The position numbers and the translations under genes are program-made. Positions 1-8,488 of a stretch of 22,149 nt of DNA are shown in pieces. Numbering within the stretch: the first letter of the stretch is position 1; the number at the start of each line of letters is the position of its first letter. A model generated the notes under the pieces. That model made no database searches and was not told the origin of the DNA. It saw only the letters and a program-made list of their open reading frames with translations. Source of the DNA: CAUUFM01 sp041844335. Lineage in GTDB: Bacteria; Bacillota; Clostridia; Lachnospirales; Lachnospiraceae. Where the stretch lies: assembly GCA_041844335.1 (NCBI GenBank), contig JBGZAX010000054.1, positions 1 through 22,149 of the forward strand. Direction: 5' to 3'.

Positions 1-1243
1 CGGCAGGATAAAGATTATTACAGGGATAAGAAGATGCGGGAAATCCTATATGTTATTTAATTTGTACCGAGAGGACCTATTATCCGAAGACGTCAAAGAA
101 AATCAAATTATATCCATTGCACTTGATGAAATAGATAATCTTGAATACAGAAATCCATTCAGATTGAACGAATACATCAAGGAAAAAACTAAAACCGGAA
201 ATACAAAATACTATATTTTCATTGATGAAATTCAATTATCTATAGCGGTGAGCAATCCTTATGTGGATAGTAAAGAAAAGAATGTAACCTTTGTTGATGT
301 ATTGCTCGGACTTATGAAACAGAGCAATTTGGACATTTATGTAACAGGCAGTAATTCTAAAATGCTTTCATCCGATGTGCTTACACAGTTTAGAGATCGC
401 GGTGATGAGATACATGTAAATCCTCTATCATTTGCAGAAGTTTACTATTTGTATGAAAACAAAGAGTTGGCTTTTGAGCATTATACCGTATATGGAGGTA
501 TGCCGTATATCTATAGTTTAAAAAGTGATGAGGAAAAAAATCAATACTTGAAGGACTTATTTAGGGAAACATATATAAAGGATATTCTTGAAAGGAATAA
601 CATACAAAATGAGAAGGAGGTACTTGAATTACTGCTTGACTTCACATCTTCCGCTATTTGCTCACTAACTAATCCGACTAAACTTTCAAGAAGATTTTTG
701 TCAGAGAAGCAGATAAAAATATCTTCCAATACAATTTCCAAATATCTTAGTTTCTTTGGGGAGGCATATGTTATATATCATGCCAACAGATATGATGTTA
801 AGGGTTCAAGATATTTCTCAACGCCGCTTAAATATTACTTTGCAGATATAGGTCTTAGAAATGCAAGGTTAAATTTTAGGCAAGTAGAAGACACACATAT
901 TATGGAAAACATCATCTATAACGACTTGTTTCGTAGAGGATATAATATAGATGTCGGTGTGGTAGAACACGATTTTAAGAAAAACGGAAACAGAAGAAAG
1001 GTTCAGCTTGAGGTTGATTTTGTTGTAAACAAAGGACATCAAAGATACTATATTCAATCAGCTTTGAATGTAGACAGTACAGAGAAAAGAGAGCAAGAAA
1101 CAGCATCACTTAAGAAAATAGATGATTCATTTAAGAAGATTGTGATTGTAAGGAAGCACATTATTCCTAAACATGATAATGACGGTATTTTATACATTGG
1201 AATAGAGGATTTTTTGCTTAATGAATCAATCATAGATTTATAA
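1..1243 (+). CDS. DUF4143-type AAA ATPase, 5'-truncated by the window edge
   Basis: The reading frame is open from base 2, upstream of the first ATG at 50, and encodes a Walker A motif GIRRCGKS (bases 23-46). The true start therefore lies outside the window, and only a short N-terminal piece should be missing. Walker B is FIDEIQ (about base 215-232), followed by the sensor region VTGSNSKML. The C-terminal part carries LEVDFVVNK and YYIQSALNV, as in DUF4143, which is distantly related to PD-(D/E)XK nuclease folds. Proteins of this AAA_14/DUF4143 family are common, often horizontally acquired ATPases whose cellular role is mostly unknown. A methylase-like gene remnant lies just downstream, so this edge looks like accessory DNA. 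The family call is firm; no specific function can be given. Confidence 0.9.
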   Translation, partial: GRIKIITGIRRCGKSYMLFNLYREDLLSEDVKENQIISIALDEIDNLEYRNPFRLNEYIKEKTKTGNTKYYIFIDEIQLSIAVSNPYVDSKEKNVTFVDVLLGLMKQSNLDIYVTGSNSKMLSSDVLTQFRDRGDEIHVNPLSFAEVYYLYENKELAFEHYTVYGGMPYIYSLKSDEEKNQYLKDLFRETYIKDILERNNIQNEKEVLELLLDFTSSAICSLTNPTKLSRRFLSEKQIKISSNTISKYLSFFGEAYVIYHANRYDVKGSRYFSTPLKYYFADIGLRNARLNFRQVEDTHIMENIIYNDLFRRGYNIDVGVVEHDFKKNGNRRKVQLEVDFVVNKGHQRYYIQSALNVDSTEKREQETASLKKIDDSFKKIVIVRKHIIPKHDNDGILYIGIEDFLLNESIIDL

Positions 1244-1285
1244 AAATATTTTGTGTCATTCGCTTGACACGAGAGGGCAGTGCGG

Positions 1286-1473
1286 GATAGTGCCGGAAGT
1301 GGAAAAGCAGTTGAAACCAATAAAAGAATTCTTAAAAGTCATAGCCTGATTGCGAGTATAAAAATGGTTTGAAAGCGAGAATAGATGAAAAGCTCTGGAA
1401 TTTAGAAGATATTTATGTTGAAGATTTTATTATGGTTCAATTACTGCAGATGGACTTTTTAGAGCACAGATAA
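1286..1473 (+). pseudogene. Decayed fragment resembling an N-6 DNA methylase (HsdM-like)
   Basis: Two short frames without start codons lie end to end. Frame one (1286-1372) reads DSAGSGKA then VETNKRILKSHSLIASIKM, which resembles the segment of type I restriction-modification methylases that runs into the (S/K)MP step. Frame two (open by about 1354, ending at the stop at 1471-1473) reads EYKNGLKARIDEKLWNLEDI then YVEDFI, which resembles the C-terminal part of the same proteins as I remember them. The frames overlap but differ by one shift, and the sequence normally between the two segments is missing. This suggests an internal deletion plus frameshift. The match is from memory of the family, not from a search. 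It could be chance, but two family-like segments in the right order make a remnant the better reading. Confidence 0.42.
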
Positions 1474-1496
1474 TGAAAGAAAGGAACTGTGATTAT

Positions 1497-2123
1497 ATGA
1501 AGAAGTTGAATTTACATATGGTCAATAAAATAAAATTAGCAATTTGCCTTTTGTGTCTAAGTACCATTTTTTTAGCCTCTTGCAATACGAACGAACATTC
1601 TGAAATAGAATTGAGTAAAATAGTGGGAGATGATTTGAATTTTTGTGATACAAATTCACCGGATTCAGATGGTGTCAGCTATGGACAGAGTGGGTATGTT
1701 CTAAAAGGAAGTAAAGGAGAACATAGGAAGTGCTATGTTAAATTAAATAGCTTTCACGATGGAATTGTAGAAGAGATGGCTGTTTCAGAGGGTTTTTCTA
1801 CTGAATTTGATAAGATATACTTTGTTATTCATGAAGGCAGTGTATCTGTATTTACTGTAAATAAAGATTTGATGAAAAATGTACTGAAGCACGACCTTGA
1901 TTCTACTATATTTGTAAAAAAAAGTTTAAATGCCTGGTATTGGAAAGACGATGTTAAAGTGAAAAATGATGGAAGTGCTACAATTTTTGCATCTTTTTTT
2001 CAAAGCGAGTCTGAAGTTTTTTCTCCTGATTTAGATTATCGAGATGTGGAAGAATATGCAATGACCGATAAGGCAAGAAGGGGTATATTTTTGAAGTTTC
2101 ATGTGAAGAATGATAGTGACTGA
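1497..2123 (+). CDS. Predicted lipoprotein of unknown function
   Basis: A 208-residue protein starting MKKLNLHMVNK, with AAGGAA about 10 bases upstream (1481-1486). An upstream in-frame ATG at 1473 would add eight residues but has no comparable ribosome binding site. A positively charged N-terminus and a hydrophobic stretch end in the lipobox LASC, so the mature protein should begin at Cys29 and be lipid-anchored outside the membrane. The mature part is mixed in charge with no repeats or further membrane segment. I do not recognise the family. It is followed by a rho-independent terminator, so it is probably the end of its transcript. It sits between the methylase remnant and the feo locus and is likely an accessory gene. 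Confidence 0.72.
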   Translation: MKKLNLHMVNKIKLAICLLCLSTIFLASCNTNEHSEIELSKIVGDDLNFCDTNSPDSDGVSYGQSGYVLKGSKGEHRKCYVKLNSFHDGIVEEMAVSEGFSTEFDKIYFVIHEGSVSVFTVNKDLMKNVLKHDLDSTIFVKKSLNAWYWKDDVKVKNDGSATIFASFFQSESEVFSPDLDYRDVEEYAMTDKARRGIFLKFHVKNDSD

Positions 2124-2156
2124 CGTTGGGAAAAGGTTTAAAATGTCATAATTGCG

Positions 2157-2194
2157 AAAGGTTAAGTTTCCTGAAAAGGTTCTTAACCTTTTTT
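2157..2194 (+). terminator. Rho-independent terminator after the lipoprotein gene
   Basis: A perfect 10-bp stem, AAAGGTTAAG (2157-2166) with CTTAACCTTT (2182-2191), has a 15-base loop and runs into T residues. It lies 34 bases after the stop codon of the lipoprotein gene. Confidence 0.8.
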
Positions 2195-2484
2195 GATTGA
2201 AAAACTTGTTTATTGAGAAGGACAAATAGCAAAACAACAGTAAACGGATTAAAGAATGTAAAGAGATAGATAGAAGAGTGACTAAAAAAAGCAAGGCAGT
2301 CCACTGAAGAAAGGATTGCAAGACGAAAGAAAACGGCACAGAAGAAAAAATAGATAAACGCGGGAGTGATAATGAGTTATGTGCATATAATTATTATCAA
2401 AATAATTATAAAAATCAAGCCCGTATTTTGTGGTATTTAGGCAAAAAAAGAAAATTTTGAGAATAAAATTTATCATATTTCAGT
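2195..2484. other. Gene-poor AT-rich stretch, no intact gene
   Basis: No convincing gene is present in about 290 bases. A short frame at 2282-2353 ends in a Lys/Arg-rich tail (STEERIARRKKTAQKKK), has no start codon and follows a stop directly, so it may be the scrap of a lost gene or chance. A loose AT-rich inverted repeat, TGATAAT (2367-2373) with ATTATCA (2393-2399), has a 19-base gap. It is too widely spaced for a classical Fur box. Confidence 0.4.
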
Positions 2485-2512
2485 TTGCAATAACTACTAT
2501 TTGTGGTATAAT
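2485..2512 (+). promoter_or_regulatory. Predicted sigma-A promoter upstream of feoAB
   Basis: TTGCAA (2485-2490), a 16-base spacer and TATAAT (2507-2512), preceded by TG one base upstream (extended -10, TGGTATAAT). It would give a leader of more than 200 bases before feoA. Confidence 0.55.
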
Positions 2513-2675
2513 ATGAACGCTTAATGAGCAAGAGCGAAAGCGAAATGCGAATTTAGCGAGAGTGATACCCAATCACTTAGCGAAAGCGAGGGATAAAGAA
2601 AAGAGTCTATGAAGAGAAAAGAGAGCTTGAGCTTAGTGATGTGGAGTATAATATGAACGCTTAATGAGCAAGAGC
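2507..2675. repeat. 29-bp direct repeat (two copies) flanking a GCGAAAGCGA-rich segment
   Basis: An identical 29-base unit beginning TATAATATGAACGCTTAATG occurs at 2507-2535 and 2647-2675, spaced 140 bases start to start. Between the copies are several AGCGAAAGCGA / TAGCGAGAG-like elements and a small hairpin, AGTGAT (2561-2566) with ATCACT (2572-2577) around a 5-base loop. The first copy begins exactly at a promoter -10 box. The second copy also contains TATAAT but lacks the TG extension and a clear -35. Confidence 0.75.
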
Positions 2676-2679
2676 AAAG

Positions 2680-2688
2680 TGGTATAAT
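2680..2688 (+). promoter_or_regulatory. Possible second, proximal feoAB promoter (extended -10)
   Basis: TGGTATAAT at 2680-2688 repeats the extended -10 of the upstream promoter, 46 bases before the feoA ATG. The -35 region (TTAATG at 2661-2666) is poor, so activity would depend on the extended -10 or on an activator. Confidence 0.4.
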
Positions 2689-2733
2689 GTATCTATATTG
2701 CCATGGTATAAAGATTTTGCGAAAGGGATATTT

Positions 2734-2958
2734 ATGAACACATTAAGAGACACAAAAATAGGGGAAACCGTGACTGTTGTGAAACTTAACGGTGAAGGTG
2801 TGGTAAAACGAAGAATAATGGACATGGGGCTTACTTGCGGAACTAAAGTTACTATGAGAAGGGTTGCACCGCTTGGAGATCCTATTGAAATAAGCGTGCG
2901 TGGATATGAACTTTCGATTAGAAAAGCTGATGCAGAGTTTATTGAAATTGAGGAATGA
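2734..2958 (+). CDS. feoA: Ferrous iron transport protein A
   Basis: A 74-residue SH3-like cytosolic protein starting MNTLRDTKIGE. The frame extends upstream to a TTG at 2698, but ATG 2734 has AAAGGG (2722-2727) six bases ahead and gives the usual FeoA length. The core VVKRRIMDMGLTCGTKVTM and VAPLGDPIEISVRGYELSIR is typical of the family. FeoA is thought to interact with and modulate the FeoB iron permease. It lies 20 bases before feoB and is surely co-transcribed with it. No feoC follows, which is common outside the enterobacteria. The promoter region upstream contains the 29-bp repeat. Confidence 0.95.
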   Translation: MNTLRDTKIGETVTVVKLNGEGVVKRRIMDMGLTCGTKVTMRRVAPLGDPIEISVRGYELSIRKADAEFIEIEE

Positions 2959-2978
2959 TTTAGAAAAGAGGAAGTGAA

Positions 2979-5363
2979 ATGTCTATGACTGTTGCGCTGG
3001 CGGGAAATCCTAACAGTGGGAAAACTACTTTGTTTAATACACTTACCGGATCCAACCAGTTTATCGGGAACTGGCCAGGTGTTACCATCGAAAAAAAAGA
3101 AGGTAAGCTTAAGAAAAATGGTAATATAACCATAGTGGATTTACCGGGTATATATTCGCTTTCCCCCTATACGTTGGAGGAGATGGTTGCCCGTAATTAT
3201 CTTATAAAGCAAAAACCCGGTGCTATATTAAATATAATAGACGGAACCAACCTTGAGAGAAATTTATACCTTACCACTCAGCTTGCGGAACTTGGCATTC
3301 CTGTAGTTGTAGCTGTTAATATGATGGATATAGTGGCTAAAAAAGGCGATGTTATAGATATTCAGGAGTTATCAATACATCTGGGATATCCTGTAATAGA
3401 AATCTCAGCTTTAAAAGAAACCGGAATTTCAGAGCTTGTGGATACTATAATTAAACTGAAAAATTCAAAGACTATACCTATGCACATATTTACGGCTCCT
3501 ATAGAGCAGGCTTTAGCCCATATTGAAGAATTAACGGCTGATATTGTTCCGGCGGAACAGCAAAGGTGGTACACTGTAAAACTTTTTGAAAGAGATGAAA
3601 GAGTTCTTGAACACTTAAATCTTGATGAAAGTATAAAAGAAGATATAGAAAAGGAGATAGCTTTAATTGAAGCACAGCTTGATGATGATGCAGAGTCCAT
3701 TATTACAGGCGAGAGATATATTTATATAACCTCTATCATAAATCTGTGTTATGAAAAAAGATCCGATGATGTGATATCCGTTTCCGATAAAATAGACGGT
3801 ATAGTTACAAACAGGATTTTAGGATTACCTATTTTTGCGGCTGTTATGTTTTTGGTATATTATATATCAATGGTTACTTTCGGAGCGGCGCTCACAGAGT
3901 GGATCGAAGATAATCTCTTTGGTTCGGGATTTCATATAACGGGTGGGACAGAGTATGCAAAAATACAAGAACAATATGATGAGGCAAATAATATTTTAAA
4001 GGGATATCAGATTTATACCGAAGCAAACGCAGTAGCACCGATATCCGACTTTGAATATGAGATTATAGACGAAAAAACCTTGGAGGTTACTAAAAAAATA
4101 GCAACTCGTGAAGACTATGCCGACGCGTTGTCTTTAGTTGGAAAATATGGAAAAGCCGGACCGGATCCGAAAAATTATGGTATATTTATAGACAGTGTTC
4201 CCACCTTAGCTGAAAGCCTGTTGAACGACATAAATTGCGCAGCTTGGCTTAAGAGTTTGATAGTTAATGGTATAATAGCGGGAGTTGGAGCTGTTTTAGG
4301 TTTCTTTCCTCAAATGCTGATATTGTTTTTATTGCTTGCCATATTGGAAGGCTGCGGATATATGGCTCGCATTGCATTTGTATTGGACAGAATATTTAGA
4401 AGGTTCGGTTTATCCGGAAAATCATTTATACCCATGCTTGTAGGTGCAGGCTGCGGCGTTTCCGGAGTAATGGCAAGTCGTACAATAGAGAATGAGCGAG
4501 ATCGTCGTATGACGATTATAACAACCACATTCATACCGTGTGGAGCAAAGGTGCCGTTCATTGCAATGATAGCAGGCGCAGTATTTAATAAAAGTGCTTG
4601 GGTGGCTACATCAGCCTATTTTGTGGGGATGGCTGCGATAGTTATATCCGGCATTATATTGAAAAAAACCGTTATGTTTGCAGGAGAGCCTGTACCTTTT
4701 GTAATGGAGATGCCGGCATATCATCTGCCTACAGTCAGAAATACACTCAGATCCGCTTGGGAGCGTGGTTGGTCTTTTATTAAAAAAGCCGGAACGATTA
4801 TTTTGCTTTCTACTGTGGTTGTGTGGGTTGCAAGTTCCTTCGGATTTACCGATGACGGGTTAAGAATGTTGGATGAAGATGAGCTTAATATGTCTATTTT
4901 AGCAAAAATCGGAGGTTTTGCGGCTTGGCTTTTTGTACCGCTCGGCTGGGGGAACTGGCAGGCTGTCGTAGCATCTGTAACGGGTCTTGTGGCGAAAGAA
5001 AATATAGTTGGAACAATGGGTATTCTTTATGGAGCTGACGGTAATGTATGGCGTACCTTAGGAGGTGTATTTGATAATATAACCGGTTACTCTTTTCTGA
5101 TATTTAACCTGTTATGTGCACCCTGTTTTGCGGCAATAGGAGCTATAAAGCGTGAAATGAACAACACAAAATGGACTTGGTTTGCGATCGGATACCAATG
5201 CGGGTTTGCCTATGTAGTGGCTATGATGATTAATTATTTCGGGCGAGCCTTAACAGGTAGGGTAAATATTGTCGGAATATTTGCATCCGCTATGTGCCTT
5301 ACAGGAATGATTTATATGCTGTTTAGACCTTATAAAGAAGCCACTCACATAGTTGAAGGGTAA
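2979..5363 (+). CDS. feoB: Ferrous iron transport protein B
   Basis: A 794-residue inner-membrane Fe(II) transporter with an N-terminal G-protein domain. Visible G motifs are G1 GNPNSGKTT (residues 9-17), G3 DLPG (54-57), G4 NMMD (114-117) and G5 SAL (143-145), with the switch segment NWPGVTIEKKEG. The membrane part starts near residue 275 and contains LEGCGYMARIAFVLDR, VGAGCGVSGVMASRT and TFIPCGAKVPF, which correspond to the gate regions of FeoB. Between the first membrane helix (about 280-302) and the next (about 425) is a charged loop of roughly 110 residues that is absent from the E. coli-type protein; I believe similar loops occur in clostridial FeoB. The ribosome binding site GAGGAAG lies about 7 bases upstream. 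It forms an operon with feoA. Confidence 0.97.
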   Translation: MSMTVALAGNPNSGKTTLFNTLTGSNQFIGNWPGVTIEKKEGKLKKNGNITIVDLPGIYSLSPYTLEEMVARNYLIKQKPGAILNIIDGTNLERNLYLTTQLAELGIPVVVAVNMMDIVAKKGDVIDIQELSIHLGYPVIEISALKETGISELVDTIIKLKNSKTIPMHIFTAPIEQALAHIEELTADIVPAEQQRWYTVKLFERDERVLEHLNLDESIKEDIEKEIALIEAQLDDDAESIITGERYIYITSIINLCYEKRSDDVISVSDKIDGIVTNRILGLPIFAAVMFLVYYISMVTFGAALTEWIEDNLFGSGFHITGGTEYAKIQEQYDEANNILKGYQIYTEANAVAPISDFEYEIIDEKTLEVTKKIATREDYADALSLVGKYGKAGPDPKNYGIFIDSVPTLAESLLNDINCAAWLKSLIVNGIIAGVGAVLGFFPQMLILFLLLAILEGCGYMARIAFVLDRIFRRFGLSGKSFIPMLVGAGCGVSGVMASRTIENERDRRMTIITTTFIPCGAKVPFIAMIAGAVFNKSAWVATSAYFVGMAAIVISGIILKKTVMFAGEPVPFVMEMPAYHLPTVRNTLRSAWERGWSFIKKAGTIILLSTVVVWVASSFGFTDDGLRMLDEDELNMSILAKIGGFAAWLFVPLGWGNWQAVVASVTGLVAKENIVGTMGILYGADGNVWRTLGGVFDNITGYSFLIFNLLCAPCFAAIGAIKREMNNTKWTWFAIGYQCGFAYVVAMMINYFGRALTGRVNIVGIFASAMCLTGMIYMLFRPYKEATHIVEG

Positions 5364-5430
5364 AGAGGGTGTTTCTATACTCTATTTGATAATGGTGATA
5401 GGTAAATAATATAAGATGAAAGGAAAAATT

Positions 5431-6897
5431 ATGAGATTAGCAGGCATATTGATGCCGGTATCGGCATTGCCGTCCGATTACGGTATCGGAGATTTTGGCA
5501 ACGAAGCATATCGGTTTATAGATATATCGGTGAAAATGGGCTTTAAGATATGGCAAATATTACCGCTCAACCCTTTAGGATACGGTAATTCTCCATATCA
5601 GCCGTATTCCTCATTTGCAGGAGATGAAATATATATAAGTCCGGTCAGTTTATATGAAGACGGTCTATTAGACGAGGAGCCGGAAAAGATAACAGTGAGT
5701 GATAGAATTGATTATCAAAAAGTGAGAGCGGCAAAGCTTGAAATATTAAAATCAGCTTACAAAAATTTTAAGGCTAAAAAACTGTTTGAAAGTGATGAAT
5801 ATAGAGATTTTTTAAAATTTGATTTTGTATATAACTATGCCGTTTTTCTAACTTTTAAAAAGAAAAATAACCTGAAATGCTGGAATGAGTGGAGCAAAGA
5901 GCAAAAAGATTGGATAAAGGATAAAAAGCTTGATTTAACCGCCTATGAGGACGATATAAATTTTGAAATTTTCGTTCAATATATTTTCTATATCCAATGG
6001 CTGAAATTAAAGGCTTATGCCAATGAAAAGGGTCTTAAGATAATGGGAGATATACCTATATATGTGGGGCTCGACAGCCTTGATGTGTGGGAAAATCAAA
6101 AATCATTTTTACTTAACAAAAACGGATCTCCGAAGTTTATAGCTGGAGTTCCGCCGGACTATTTCAGCAAGCTCGGTCAAAGGTGGGGAAATCCTATTTA
6201 CGATTGGGATTATATGAAAGGAAATAATTTTGAATTTTGGCTAAAAAGAATAGAGTATAATTCTAAATTATATGATATTATAAGGATAGATCATTTCAGA
6301 GCCTTTGACACCTACTGGAAGATAAATGCAAGAAATAAAACCGCTATTAAGGGAGAATGGATAGAGGCTCCCGGACATGATTTATTTAATCTGATAAAAA
6401 AGAAGTTTCCGAAACTTGAAATAGTGGCGGAGGATTTGGGAGATCTCAGAAAAGAGGTAATAGAGCTAAGAGATGCCTTTGATCTTAAGGGAATGAGAAT
6501 CATTCAGTTTACCTATGATCACGAAGAAACCAAAGAGGATTTTGAGGATAGAAAAAATATGATAGCATACACCGGAACACACGATAATCAGACGGTGGTC
6601 GGATTTTTCAATTCCAAGAACGATAAGGAAAAGGAGAGCATAAGAGAATTTCTTATCAGGCATAAATATGATGCAGATAAGATACACAAGGGCTTTATTG
6701 AAATATGTGTTAATTCTTTAGCCGATTATGCAATAATACCATTTCAGGATATATTGGGACTTGATGATAATGCGAGGCTGAACTCTCCGGGAACATTAGA
6801 TGATTCAAATTGGAGTTTTAAATTAAAGGATTTTGATGATTTTATCGAAAGTACGGAATGTATGAGTGAAATATTAAAAAAGAGTAAGAGAGTATAG
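5431..6897 (+). CDS. malQ: 4-alpha-glucanotransferase (amylomaltase, GH77)
   Basis: A 488-residue cytosolic enzyme that transfers alpha-1,4-glucan segments between maltodextrins. ATG 5431 (MRLAGILMPVSALPS) is chosen over the in-frame ATG 5416 because AAAGGA (5419-5424) lies six bases before it and the family normally begins close to this point. The GH77 catalytic triad is visible: nucleophile Asp287 in IIRIDHFRAF, acid/base Glu334 in IVAEDLG, and Asp385 in YTGTHDN. The substrate-site segments GNSPYQPYSSFAGD and PPDYFSKLGQRWGNPIYDW are also present. It begins 68 bases after feoB without an obvious terminator between. No glycogen phosphorylase or maltose genes are adjacent, so its metabolic partners lie elsewhere. 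Confidence 0.96.
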   Translation: MRLAGILMPVSALPSDYGIGDFGNEAYRFIDISVKMGFKIWQILPLNPLGYGNSPYQPYSSFAGDEIYISPVSLYEDGLLDEEPEKITVSDRIDYQKVRAAKLEILKSAYKNFKAKKLFESDEYRDFLKFDFVYNYAVFLTFKKKNNLKCWNEWSKEQKDWIKDKKLDLTAYEDDINFEIFVQYIFYIQWLKLKAYANEKGLKIMGDIPIYVGLDSLDVWENQKSFLLNKNGSPKFIAGVPPDYFSKLGQRWGNPIYDWDYMKGNNFEFWLKRIEYNSKLYDIIRIDHFRAFDTYWKINARNKTAIKGEWIEAPGHDLFNLIKKKFPKLEIVAEDLGDLRKEVIELRDAFDLKGMRIIQFTYDHEETKEDFEDRKNMIAYTGTHDNQTVVGFFNSKNDKEKESIREFLIRHKYDADKIHKGFIEICVNSLADYAIIPFQDILGLDDNARLNSPGTLDDSNWSFKLKDFDDFIESTECMSEILKKSKRV

Positions 6898-7089
6898 TAT
6901 TTATTTGACTATGCGATGTATAATAATCTTGGTGCAAAAAAACATCGGGTTTTATACGTCGCTTAAAATTTTAGCTGTTCTTTGTAGATAATAATGCTAT
7001 TTAACTGATTTTATATGTGAACATTACGAATTGCCGGATTGGTATCGGAGTTTAAGGATTTTTCAAGATAGGCTTGATTGGGAGAAAGG

Positions 7090-8430
7090 TTGGATAATAA
7101 AGAAATTTTAAAAAAGGTCTTTCATACCGCTTGGCCGGCGGTACTCGAAAGTTTTTTTATAGCTTTGGCGGGCATCATAGATACAATTATGGTAGCATCT
7201 CTCGGAGTATACGCCATATCGGCGGTGGGACTTACGACGCAGCCTAAATTTATCGGCTTGTCTATTTTTTTCTCTATAAATATGGCAGTTTCAGCATTCG
7301 TTGCAAGACGTAAGGGTGAGCAAAATAGAGAAAAAGCCAATGAAACGTTGCTTACGGCTTTTTTTATTGTACTTGTCTTTACGATGTTGCTTACAGTAAT
7401 GAGCCTTGTTTTAGCTCCGCAGATTATGTATTTGGCAGGAAGTGAGCCCGATACTCACAGTGCGGCTGTAGATTATTTCAGAATAATAATGGGATCTATG
7501 GTGTTTTCCACCATACCTATGATAATAAATGCGGCTCAAAGAGGAAGTGGAAACACAAAAATAGCATTCACAACAAATCTTGTGTCAAGCATTATAAATA
7601 TAATTTTTAACTATTTGCTTATAGGAGGAAAGCTCGGGTTCCCGGCACTTGGGGTGAGAGGGGCTGCTATAGCTACGGTTTTGGGCACTGTGGTATCTAC
7701 AATAATAAGCGTAGAGTGTCTGTTTAGGAAAACGTCTTATGTGAAAATAAAATATATGATAACCAATAAAATAAGGGCAAGTGTTACTACCGCAAAGCAG
7801 ATAATGAAATTTGCCGTCAATATTTTTGCAGAAAATATGGTAATGAGGGTAGGCTTTATGGTTACGGCATTTTTAGCAGCAAGGCTTGGGAAGGACAGCT
7901 TTGCGGTACATCAGGCGGGGATGAATGTGCTTGCGCTTAATTTTTCGTTTGCCGACGGTATGCAGGTGGCGGCAATAGCATTGACTGGAGCATCATTGGG
8001 TGCGGGTAAAAAAGAAGATGCGAGGAAATACGGAGAAGCCTGTCAAAGGGTGGGACTTGTCATTTCTATTTGCATATCTGTTGCTTTAATATTTTTCTCT
8101 AAAAATTTCTTTGCTCTATACTTTAAAGATAATATGAATATAGACAGGGGAATACTCGTGTCCAAATTTCTAATAGCTATAACATTACTGCAAATATCTC
8201 AGGTCATTTATGGGGGATGTTTAAGGGCGGCGGGAGATATAAAATATGCACTTGTGGCATCTACAGTCAGCGTTGCTGTAATAAGGAGCGTGGTTACGCT
8301 TGTATTTACTCTTATAGTACCCTTGGGGCTCATAGGTATATGGCTTGGGGTTCTCTCAGACCAATTATCCAGATACTTATTTATGTCGTTAAGATTTAAA
8401 CAGGATAAATGGATAAATATGAAAATTTGA
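7090..8430 (+). CDS. MATE-family efflux transporter
   Basis: A membrane protein of about 446 residues with some 12 hydrophobic helices in two related halves. The N-terminus AWPAVLESFFIALAGIIDTI with MVASLGVYAISAVGLTTQPK is typical of NorM/DinF-like MATE pumps, which export drugs or metabolites in exchange for Na+ or H+. The start is TTG at 7090, five bases after GGAG (7081-7084). An upstream in-frame TTG at 7078 would place that site inside the gene. A 192-base gap follows malQ, while nrdA begins 58 bases after the stop with no terminator seen. The substrate cannot be predicted. Confidence 0.92.
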   Translation: MDNKEILKKVFHTAWPAVLESFFIALAGIIDTIMVASLGVYAISAVGLTTQPKFIGLSIFFSINMAVSAFVARRKGEQNREKANETLLTAFFIVLVFTMLLTVMSLVLAPQIMYLAGSEPDTHSAAVDYFRIIMGSMVFSTIPMIINAAQRGSGNTKIAFTTNLVSSIINIIFNYLLIGGKLGFPALGVRGAAIATVLGTVVSTIISVECLFRKTSYVKIKYMITNKIRASVTTAKQIMKFAVNIFAENMVMRVGFMVTAFLAARLGKDSFAVHQAGMNVLALNFSFADGMQVAAIALTGASLGAGKKEDARKYGEACQRVGLVISICISVALIFFSKNFFALYFKDNMNIDRGILVSKFLIAITLLQISQVIYGGCLRAAGDIKYALVASTVSVAVIRSVVTLVFTLIVPLGLIGIWLGVLSDQLSRYLFMSLRFKQDKWINMKI

Positions 8431-8488
8431 TATAGATCGCCTATGGTGTTTCAGATAATAGGTAACAAATTAAAGAAAAGGATATTTT

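Noticed and set aside
2367..2399. Possible Fur box upstream of feoAB (TGATAAT ... ATTATCA)
   Set aside because: The arms are 19 bases apart, whereas a Fur box is a compact 19-base palindrome of overlapping hexamers. It also lies upstream of both predicted -10/-35 pairs. It may be just AT-rich dyad symmetry.
6905..6924. TTGACT followed by TATAAT after malQ as a MATE promoter
   Set aside because: The spacer is only 8 bases, too short for a sigma-A promoter.
8431..8488. NrdR boxes upstream of nrdA, and likewise upstream of nrdB (15630-15695)
   Set aside because: No pair of ACA-type 16-base palindromic boxes is visible in either region.
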